Shown: positions 57,391-64,000 of the stretch, piece after piece
Position numbering within the stretch: position 1 is the stretch's first letter
Layout of the letters: each line of letters opens with the position of its first letter
From: Hallella seregens ATCC 51272
Lineage (GTDB): Bacteria > Bacteroidota > Bacteroidia > Bacteroidales > Bacteroidaceae
Reading direction: 5' to 3'
NCBI RefSeq assembly: GCF_000518545.1
Contig: NZ_JADU01000017.1
Location: forward strand, 1 to 64,000
Length of the DNA: 64,000 nucleotides
Translations under genes and position numbers: made by a program
The notes under the pieces: generated by a model
The model's input: only the letters and a program-made list of their open reading frames with translations
What the model was told of the DNA's origin: nothing
The model's database searches: none

Positions 57391-57529
57391 CTACCACTTG
57401 ATATACTTCTTTGCTTCTCTCCTTTCATCGGGGGAGGCTTGGTCAGCTTTTCAGCATTCCCGTGCCATCGCCCGTCATACATGTGGCAACCAGTGCTGCA
57501 CACAAGATACACATTGTTGTCAAACTCAT
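57391..57529 (-). pseudogene. Small secreted-protein gene, apparently frameshifted
   Basis: From ATG 57529 the minus strand encodes MSLTTMCILCAALVATCMTG and a few more residues to TGA (57443). One base out of frame, the sequence continues KADQASPDERREAKKYIKW and stops at 57391. A hydrophobic start with LVATC resembles a lipoprotein signal, and the second piece is a charged helix, so one indel would join them into a lipoprotein of about 45 residues. A promoter upstream (57812-57781) and a hairpin right after support a real small transcript. It could also be a non-coding RNA. Low confidence. Confidence 0.4.
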
Positions 57530-57780
57530 CTTTTTCTTTCCTTTGTTTGTGTTTCCTGAATGTTATCCTTTTAGACGTAGTCTCACGACTGGTCGAGTCA
57601 TACTCTTTTTTACCTTGTCTAATACCTTTCCTGACAATCTTTTACCGTCTATCAAAGACCCTATTGAGAATACCTACACACTTTGTAATAACTTTCTTCC
57701 CTATATTTCTCTCCAATCTTTCTTTTATCTTCGTTAAAGCTTGAGCTCCAAGGAGCATCGCCCTGTCTGATTTCGCGGTG

Positions 57781-57812
57781 CAAAGGTAGGTCGAAATCTG
57801 GAAACAGACAAT
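57781..57812 (-). promoter_or_regulatory. Promoter of a short transcript in the MATE-GH2 gap
   Basis: On the minus strand ATTG (57812-57809), a 20-base spacer and TACCTTTG (57788-57781) match the Bacteroidota consensus with one mismatch at -33. It points toward the small frame at 57529-57391, leaving a purine-rich leader of about 245 bases. Confidence 0.55.
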
Positions 57813-57903
57813 GCTTCGGCTTCAAAATTCAGCTAAAAGGCCATGATTTTTGATTCAAATCAATTATTGTGCACGTGCACGTCTTGTTGTTTCTTCCGTT
57901 TTC

Positions 57904-60840
57904 TTAGCTCCCCAACTTCGGCTTCAATTCGTCGGGGCTATCCTTGGTAAACATGTTTACTGGCGGAGCTTCACGCTCATACAAGTGGGTGATGACCTCG
58001 GGGGCAAGCGTAATGGTCGGATGAAAGTCGGGCGATCGCATGTAGTCGAGGATGGCACGACGCATCTGTCGTGCCACCACACGATGGTCAAGGCCAGTAG
58101 AAATATCCATCGTGGTCATGAGCAATCGGCCGTTCAGTACATTGGCCTCGACCAGCATACCCAACTTACGACTCACGTGCCACGTATCAATAGGCTGAAT
58201 ACAAGGCTGATAGTCGGGCGGGAACTCAGCCAAGTTCATCACCTGAGCCCGATTAAGCAGTTCCCACCAATTCAGATTGGGCCAGTCGTCCGTGGGGAAC
58301 TCGCGGAAGATGGGATGTCTCGTGTCAATGACAGCTCCCGTAGTGTGGGGCGAGCGCATCTTGAACCAGCTCGTGTTCCAAAACACAGGCAAGTAAGTCT
58401 GCTTCACATCATTGCCATACCGCACCTTTCCTGCCGCCGTAAGCAGCACCGTACCTCCACTTTGCAGCACGTGGAGGGCCTGTGCCGATAGAGTGTCGGA
58501 AATGAAAGGTTCTACGCCCAACGCTACCTCTTTCTGGAATACACCTTGGTTCCCTGGTAGAAAAGCCGCCTTTTTTGCGCAGCAAACATTGGAAGAATTC
58601 CTAGCATCACATGCGTCAGGAGCGGATGGATAGATCCAAAAGTCCCAGCTGTTACGGGTATTGATGGGAGGATCAGCCGGCGTAGGGTCGTGAAGCGGCC
58701 GCTCGTCCACGGTCACCGTCAGCGTGAGCTTCATAGGACGGGCAAAGCCGGTGAGAGGAAACGTAATGTTTCCCAAGTCGGGTGTCTTGCCAAGAGGCAT
58801 GTCACCCTGTGCTATCAGGCCGTGGGTGTATTCCTTGTGTCGGCTGTCATGCACGTAGTAGGCACAGCGAGCGTTGCGCAGCACATGTCCCGCAGCATTA
58901 TACAGGGACACAGACACCTGCAGCGTGTCGGCATCGGTATAGACAAAGCGGGGGAAACGGGCCAGCGGCACCACAGGTGAACAGAACTGCCTCCACATTG
59001 TACTGTCCACGTAGCCTTTCTCGCGCCAGAAGACATTGAGCGGCCCTACAAGCGCCGTACCCTGTCCACTATAGTCGTTCAGGCCTAACAGCAAAAACCC
59101 TGCATAGTCGGCTGTGCGCAAGTTACGCTCCATCTCGTACTTGTAGGCCAGTGTCTGCAGCTTTCCACTGGCCATCAGGAATCGGCGGGCCTGTGCACCC
59201 ATACCGTTGTGACGCAGCAAATCCTCAAAGATGTCAAAGTTTCCTGCACGATACACACCCGTGTACTGCGCACGTTCTTCAAGGTCAGGAAACGCACACC
59301 ACTGACCTTGCTCATGGCTCACGTAGGGCTCAGTATTCTCAGGATGCGCAGCCGTGGGCTTGAAATTGCGCGGAATCCGAATGTCTTCTGCATAATCGTC
59401 TATGGACTGCGGGGCACGACGATCCCAATCAAGTCCGCGGGCACCGCCCTTGACGTGATACTGGCTCCTGTCATCCCAGGCCCAGCCACCCCCTACTGAG
59501 GCTCCGCAGTACACGCGGCGTGCGTCGGTCTGCCTCCAGTAGTCCACCCATTGGTTGCACCACTTCACCCAGTCGCCGGCCGGTTCGTTGCCCGCCGCCA
59601 TCATCACGAACGAGGGATGGTTGCCATAGGCCTCCACCATGCGGCGCGTCTCATCCATGAGATAAGTGTCGATGGCCATACCGCGACCCAGCTTCACGCC
59701 ATGATTGGGCCAACTGGGCCCCTCGGGTTGCAGATAGAAGCCCACCCGATCGGCCGCCTCGAAAGCTGCCTCGGGCGGACAGTAGCTGTGGAAGCGCATG
59801 GTATTGAGCCCATAAGCCTTACACTTGCGGAAGATATGCTCCCACGAGACCGCATCGGTAGGAGGATAACCCGTAAGTGGAAAGTTACAGTTCTCCACTG
59901 TGCCACGAATCCAAAAGGGCACGTCGTTCATATAGAACTGGCGGCCGCGGATGCTCACCTCGCGCATACCAAAAGTAGTTTCCCGGCGGTCATCACGCGA
60001 GGTTACGGTGAGCCGGTAGAGCTGGGGCGAGAATTCCGACCACAGGCGTGCGCCGGGCATGGGTAGTATATAGGTGGAATCGTTTTGGCGCATGGCCTTC
60101 ACGGCCTTTCCGTCAAGAAAGAACCCAAGCTGTCTTGCCACTGTACGTACCACCACCACAGCCTTCTGCGCATGAATGTCGGGATACACACGCACTGCCC
60201 CAATGGGTTCGCGGCCGTGGGCCTGCAGCTCCAGCCGGCCGGCCAGTCCGTTCCAGTTGCCCTGAGTCTGGTCGGTCACGCTGTGAGAATCCTGTCCCAC
60301 ACATACGTTCTCAATACCATTGTACACATGCACTGCAATTTCATTGTCATGCCCAGGACGGACAAACGCTGTCACATCGTACACATGCGGTACGCTCAGG
60401 CTCGTCTGATGTCCCACTTTCCGACCGTTTACAGTGAGCGTAGTCTCGATATGAGGCCGTTCCAGCATAAGTGTGACCCGCTGGCCTTTCCAGTTCCGGG
60501 GCACAGCCACACGACGTGTATAGGTCACATTGCCCACAAAGTGGCGGTTGGGCGTGAGAAAGAAAGGAAACTTCATCTGCCCCTGCAAACGGTAGCGGGC
60601 CATATAGGGATTATAATAATAAGAGGAGTCATAGAGGCTGCCCGTCCAGCGGGTGTCCATACTTGGGCGGTCGCCCTTGTCGTTGGTGAGCAGTGAGCCG
60701 GGCAGCGTCACGTCGCCCAGCGACGATTGCCAGCGCCCACTCAAGTCTATACGACTTTGAGCAAAAACTCCTGCAAGCGGCCATGTGAATACACAGAGGG
60801 TGAAAAAGAGCAGACGGCAAGCGATTGATCCTTTCGTCAT
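57904..60840 (-). CDS. Glycoside hydrolase family 2 protein, substrate unknown
   Basis: A 978-residue secreted protein with a signal peptide ending near AGVFAQS. Its N-terminal sugar-binding domain (VTYTRRVAVPRNWKGQRVTLMLERP in pieces, TTLTVNGRKVG), immunoglobulin-like domain and barrel follow the GH2 plan: FWIRGTVENCNFPLTGYPP, NTMRFHSYCPPEAAFEAADR, AAGNEPAGDW (acid/base Glu) and YVSHEQGQW (nucleophile region). The last 250 residues look like a class I glutamine-amidotransferase-like fold (LHVLQSGGTVLLTAAGK). ATG 60840 starts the signal sequence. It is monocistronic, away from the glycan loci. Beta-galactosidase, glucuronidase or mannosidase activity cannot be told apart. Confidence 0.85.
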   Translation of the reverse strand: MTKGSIACRLLFFTLCVFTWPLAGVFAQSRIDLSGRWQSSLGDVTLPGSLLTNDKGDRPSMDTRWTGSLYDSSYYYNPYMARYRLQGQMKFPFFLTPNRHFVGNVTYTRRVAVPRNWKGQRVTLMLERPHIETTLTVNGRKVGHQTSLSVPHVYDVTAFVRPGHDNEIAVHVYNGIENVCVGQDSHSVTDQTQGNWNGLAGRLELQAHGREPIGAVRVYPDIHAQKAVVVVRTVARQLGFFLDGKAVKAMRQNDSTYILPMPGARLWSEFSPQLYRLTVTSRDDRRETTFGMREVSIRGRQFYMNDVPFWIRGTVENCNFPLTGYPPTDAVSWEHIFRKCKAYGLNTMRFHSYCPPEAAFEAADRVGFYLQPEGPSWPNHGVKLGRGMAIDTYLMDETRRMVEAYGNHPSFVMMAAGNEPAGDWVKWCNQWVDYWRQTDARRVYCGASVGGGWAWDDRSQYHVKGGARGLDWDRRAPQSIDDYAEDIRIPRNFKPTAAHPENTEPYVSHEQGQWCAFPDLEERAQYTGVYRAGNFDIFEDLLRHNGMGAQARRFLMASGKLQTLAYKYEMERNLRTADYAGFLLLGLNDYSGQGTALVGPLNVFWREKGYVDSTMWRQFCSPVVPLARFPRFVYTDADTLQVSVSLYNAAGHVLRNARCAYYVHDSRHKEYTHGLIAQGDMPLGKTPDLGNITFPLTGFARPMKLTLTVTVDERPLHDPTPADPPINTRNSWDFWIYPSAPDACDARNSSNVCCAKKAAFLPGNQGVFQKEVALGVEPFISDTLSAQALHVLQSGGTVLLTAAGKVRYGNDVKQTYLPVFWNTSWFKMRSPHTTGAVIDTRHPIFREFPTDDWPNLNWWELLNRAQVMNLAEFPPDYQPCIQPIDTWHVSRKLGMLVEANVLNGRLLMTTMDISTGLDHRVVARQMRRAILDYMRSPDFHPTITLAPEVITHLYEREAPPVNMFTKDSPDELKPKLGS

Positions 60841-60871
60841 GGTTTCGTTAGATTCTGATTTGTTTTCTCCA

Positions 60872-60879
60872 CAAAAGTA
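60872..60879 (-). promoter_or_regulatory. -7 promoter box of the GH2 gene
   Basis: The minus strand reads TACTTTTG, matching TAnnTTTG, 32 bases before the ATG at 60840. No -33 box at standard spacing. Confidence 0.4.
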
Positions 60880-61106
60880 AGCAAAATAGGCGAGAGCATG
60901 CCCGTATGGGCCAAATATTTTCATGAGAACTGAAAAAACACGAAGATGCTGCCAAAGGTATGGGCCAGCCGAGGACCGTTCCATTTACAAAGAAACTTCG
61001 GGCATCACGAAGAGGTAGACTTCGACGCAATGCCAGAAAAACATTCAGGCCCGTATGCAAACCATGTTGCAGCGGGCCTAAAATTATATTAACGGAAGAC
61101 AAAAAA

Positions 61107-62120
61107 CTACCTCACATTGCCCACCCGAACAAGATACTCGCCTATCTGGATGGCATTGAGGGCAGCACCCTTGCGTATCTGGTCGCCCGTGAGCCACAGA
61201 GTATTGCCGTTGTCGTCGGCCAAATCTTTGCGCACGCGGCCCACGTACACATCGTCCTTGCCGGCACTCTCCAGCGGCATGGGATAGACATAGTTTTGCG
61301 GATCGTCCACCAACGTGACACCAGGAGCGGCTACGAGGGCTTCACGAATCTGTGCCACGCTTACCGGCTGCTCCGTCTCGAACCACACACTCTCAGAATG
61401 GGAACGCAACGAACTCACACGCACGCAGGTTGCCGACGTGCGCACGTCAGAGTGCATAATCTTGCGCGTCTCGTAAAACATCTTCATCTCCTCCTTGGTA
61501 TAGTCGTTCTCTGTCATCTTGTCTATCTGGGGAATCACATTATAAGCCAGCTGGTGGGGGAACTTGCTGATGGTTCTGACCTCACCTTGCTCCACTATTT
61601 CCTTGTATTGCTGCTGCAGCTCAGCCATGGCCACGGCTCCGGCACCACTGGCACTCTGGTAGCTGGAGACGTGTATTTTTCTGATATGGGAGAGCTTCTC
61701 AATGGGATTGAGCACAACCACCATCATGATAGTAGTGCAGTTGGGGTTGGCTATGACACCGCGCGGACGCACAAGGGCATCCTCAGGATTAATCTCCGGC
61801 ACCACCAAGGGCACGTCTTCATCCATGCGGAAAGCACTGGAGTTGTCTATCATCACAGCTCCATACTTGGTGATGGTCTCCAAATACTCCTTACTGGTAC
61901 CTGCGCCGGCCGAAGCAAAAACCATATCGATGTTCTTGAAGTCATCGTTATGCTGTAAAAGTTTTACCTCATACTCCTTGCCCTTGAAACTATACTTTCG
62001 GCCCGCGCTGCGCTCGGAACCAAACAAAAACAAATCATCCAAAGGGAAGTTGCGCTCAGCGAGAATGCGAAGGAGCTCCTGTCCCACGGCACCGCTTGCA
62101 CCAACGATTGCTACTCTCAT
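61107..62120 (-). CDS. asd: Aspartate-semialdehyde dehydrogenase
   Basis: Reduces aspartyl phosphate to the semialdehyde, a step to lysine, diaminopimelate, threonine and methionine. The 337-residue protein begins [20 protein letters not shown] (NADP-binding loop), has [15 protein letters not shown] with the catalytic Cys, [14 protein letters not shown], and the substrate-binding segment ending [18 protein letters not shown] 62120 is chosen because it starts the nucleotide-binding motif; the frame runs 14 residues further back to 62162. Cytoplasmic and single-gene; -7 box at 62167-62160. Confidence 0.96.
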   Translation of the reverse strand: MRVAIVGASGAVGQELLRILAERNFPLDDLFLFGSERSAGRKYSFKGKEYEVKLLQHNDDFKNIDMVFASAGAGTSKEYLETITKYGAVMIDNSSAFRMDEDVPLVVPEINPEDALVRPRGVIANPNCTTIMMVVVLNPIEKLSHIRKIHVSSYQSASGAGAVAMAELQQQYKEIVEQGEVRTISKFPHQLAYNVIPQIDKMTENDYTKEEMKMFYETRKIMHSDVRTSATCVRVSSLRSHSESVWFETEQPVSVAQIREALVAAPGVTLVDDPQNYVYPMPLESAGKDDVYVGRVRKDLADDNGNTLWLTGDQIRKGAALNAIQIGEYLVRVGNVR

Positions 62121-62159
62121 AATCTTTTTACTTTCTAATGATATATTCTTCTTTGGCTG

Positions 62160-62167
62160 CAAAATTA
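62160..62167 (-). promoter_or_regulatory. -7 promoter box of asd
   Basis: The minus strand reads TAATTTTG, matching TAnnTTTG, about 40 bases before the asd ATG at 62120. If transcription starts about 7 bases downstream of the box, the longer reading frame from 62162 would begin within or before the start of the transcript, which supports the 62120 start. Confidence 0.45.
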
Positions 62168-62296
62168 CAATTTTTCAACCAACTCTGCACACGATCTGTA
62201 AGTTTTTCTCATCTCGGCAATGCAAAATGTTCGGATTGCAGACCTCGTGAGCGGGATAAATCCCTGCTATCCGTGCTGTCTGTGAGAAAAAATGGC

Positions 62297-62304
62297 TAAC
62301 TTTG
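62297..62304 (+). promoter_or_regulatory. -7 promoter box of the antiporter gene
   Basis: TAACTTTG matches TAnnTTTG and ends 18 bases before the ATG at 62323, giving a very short leader. No clear -33 box. Confidence 0.45.
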
Positions 62305-62322
62305 CAGGAAATCATAAGTCCA

Positions 62323-64000
62323 ATGCCCAACGTAGCGTCCTATTTTCCCATCACCGACCCCACGCTCATCTTCTTCGTGGTGCTGCTGATTATCCTGCTG
62401 GCCCCCATCATCATGGGCAAGCTGCGCATTCCCCATATCATCGGTATGGTGATTGCCGGCGTAGCAGTGGGCCGCTACGGCTTCGACATTCTCGACCGCG
62501 ACGCCTCATTCGAGCTCTTTGGACGCGTGGGCCTGTACTATATCATGTTCCTCGCTTCATTGGAAATGGACATGGACGGGCTGAAGCGCAACAAGTACCA
62601 CACACTGATTTTCGGTGTCCTGACTTTTGCCGTTCCTTTCATCATGACCTATGCCATGGGGGTGACGTTGCTGCAATACTCCACGGCCACGGCCCTCCTG
62701 CTGGGCAGTCTAATGTCCTCAAACACACTGGTTTCATATCCCATCGTGAGTCGATATGGCCTGCAACGAAAGCCAAGCGTCACCCTCAGCGTGGGCTCCA
62801 CGATGCTCAGCCTACTGGCGGCCCTCATTGTGCTGGCAGCCATCGTAGGTGCCCACCGAGGCGGGGCAGGACTGTGGTTCTGGCTGTGGTTTACCCTGAA
62901 GTTCTGTTGCTACTGTGGCGGGCTGCTCTGGGGCATGCCTCGCATCACGCGTTGGTTCCTGCGCCGATACAGCGATGCCGTGATGCAGTTCATCTTTGTC
63001 ATGTCGGAACTGTTCATAAGTGCAGCCTTGGCCGAGTTGGTAGGACTGGAAGGCATCTTCGGAGCTTTCTTCGCTGGGCTCATCCTTAACCGCTACATTC
63101 CTCACGTATCGCCGTTGATGAACCGTATTGAGTTTATCGGCAATGCACTCTTCATCCCCTACTTCCTCATCGGTGTAGGCATGCTCATCAACGTCAGGCT
63201 GCTGTTCCAAGGCGGCGGCATCATCTGGGTGGTGGCTTGTATCGTGGTGTTTGGTACCCTAAGCAAGGCCATCGCAGCTTATGCCTCGTGTCTGCTTTTC
63301 CGCATGCCTACGTCTTCTGGACACATGATGTTCGGTCTCACGTCGGCCCATGCAGCCGGTGCCATTGCCATGGTAATGGTGGGCATGTCGCTGAAACTGC
63401 CTAACGGCCGCCCCGTGGTGGACGAACGGATGCTCAACGGCGTAGTCATCATGATTCTCTTCACGTGTATCATCTCGTCGATGGTAACGGAATGGGCAGC
63501 ACAAAAGATAACGCTGCGCGACAAAGACTTTGCTCCTGAGGTCAGCCCCGAAGATGACGAGAAGATTCTCATCCCCGTGAAATATCCGGAATATGCCAAC
63601 CGATTGGTCAACATGGGCATCATGATGCGCAACCCGAAACTGAACCGCAGCCTGGTGGCGCTCAACGTTGTCTACGACGACGAATACATGCGACAGCATC
63701 AGGAACAGGGCCGCCGTCTGCTGGAACAGGTCACACAGTATGCCTCGGGCTCGGACGTGAAGATGCAGACACAGGTGCGCGTGGCAGCCAACATTGCCAA
63801 TGGCATCAAACATGCCTTTAAGGAATTCCGCGCTTCAGAGATTCTTATTGGCATGCACACCCATTCCAACGTGTCGCCCAAGTTCTGGGGACAGTTCCAC
63901 CAAAGCCTTTTCAACGGGCTGAATAGGCAGATCATCATGACCCGACTCAACCATCCGCTGGCCACGCTACGCCGCATTCAGGTGGCCGTGCCCTCAAGGG
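62323..64000 (+). CDS. Cation:proton antiporter (CPA2 type) with universal-stress-like C-terminal domain, cut by window edge
   Basis: At least 559 residues; the frame is open at the right edge. Residues 1-400 are a 12-13 helix antiporter of the CPA2/KefB-like group (LLAPIIMGKLRIPHIIGMVI, LGSLMSSNTLVSYPIV, LVGLEGIFGAFFAGLILNR, TSAHAAGAIAMVMVGM). From about 440 onward comes a cytoplasmic domain (LNRSLVALNVVYDD, FRASEILIGMHTHSNVS) resembling universal stress proteins. It probably exchanges sodium or potassium for protons. The C-terminal end is outside the window. Confidence 0.9.
   Translation, partial: MPNVASYFPITDPTLIFFVVLLIILLAPIIMGKLRIPHIIGMVIAGVAVGRYGFDILDRDASFELFGRVGLYYIMFLASLEMDMDGLKRNKYHTLIFGVLTFAVPFIMTYAMGVTLLQYSTATALLLGSLMSSNTLVSYPIVSRYGLQRKPSVTLSVGSTMLSLLAALIVLAAIVGAHRGGAGLWFWLWFTLKFCCYCGGLLWGMPRITRWFLRRYSDAVMQFIFVMSELFISAALAELVGLEGIFGAFFAGLILNRYIPHVSPLMNRIEFIGNALFIPYFLIGVGMLINVRLLFQGGGIIWVVACIVVFGTLSKAIAAYASCLLFRMPTSSGHMMFGLTSAHAAGAIAMVMVGMSLKLPNGRPVVDERMLNGVVIMILFTCIISSMVTEWAAQKITLRDKDFAPEVSPEDDEKILIPVKYPEYANRLVNMGIMMRNPKLNRSLVALNVVYDDEYMRQHQEQGRRLLEQVTQYASGSDVKMQTQVRVAANIANGIKHAFKEFRASEILIGMHTHSNVSPKFWGQFHQSLFNGLNRQIIMTRLNHPLATLRRIQVAVPSR

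Overview
The window reads as a chromosomal segment of a host-associated Bacteroidales bacterium, most likely a Prevotella-like member of the oral or gut flora. The evidence is the Bacteroidota promoter style (TTTG, about 20 bases, TAnnTTTG), SusC/SusD-type uptake proteins, an ECF sigma/FecR pair, and secreted proteins that end in type IX secretion (T9SS) C-terminal domains. The species is inferred, not proven.

Layout. Position 1-150 is the start of a tyrosine recombinase running off the left edge, so a mobile element probably lies just outside. 625-2190 is a GH29 alpha-L-fucosidase. 2329-4609 holds a lipoprotein FKBP isomerase and glyS. 4864-9117 is a four-gene cassette (adenylating enzyme, carrier protein, MBOAT, DltD-like SGNH protein) laid out like the Gram-positive dlt operon. 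9197-16005 carries topoisomerase IV subunit A, a beta-barrel-like protein, an S41 peptidase lipoprotein and Tex, followed by tRNA-Leu(TAG). 16350-24925 (minus strand) is a full sialic acid operon: creatininase-like protein, NanM, NanT, NanA, an N-acylglucosamine 2-epimerase, sialidase and GH20 hexosaminidase. 25177-43510 (minus strand) is an N-glycan capture locus: GH2 beta-galactosidase, a small secreted protein, a SusD with a T9SS tail, a GH85 endoglycosidase, a 57-residue lipoprotein, SusC and a second GH85. Divergent from it, 44440-55655 carries an ECF sigma factor, a shortened FecR anti-sigma, NagB, a NagB-like/PIG-L fusion, two GH92 mannosidases, an MFS transporter and a GH130 phosphorylase. 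After it come a MATE pump, another GH2 enzyme, asd and a cation:proton antiporter cut by the right edge.

How it fits together. The T9SS-tagged GH85 enzymes would cut N-glycans from host glycoproteins at the surface. SusC and the unusual SusD would import them. Sialidase, fucosidase, beta-galactosidase, hexosaminidase and the GH92 pair would trim them, and GH130 would phosphorolyse the remaining Man-GlcNAc. NanM/T/A, the epimerase, NagB and perhaps the PIG-L fusion would send sialic acid and GlcNAc into central metabolism. An identical 24-base element upstream of both the fucosidase and the sialic acid operon suggests the two are co-regulated.

Most unusual points: a SusD that has lost its lipid anchor and gained a T9SS tail, with an orphan SusD-like lipoprotein N-terminus left behind SusC; a shared N-terminal module on the GH2 and one GH85; a dlt-like cassette in a Gram-negative; a NagB-like domain without its catalytic residues fused to a deacetylase; and signs of regulatory decay (truncated FecR, AraC-type remnant).
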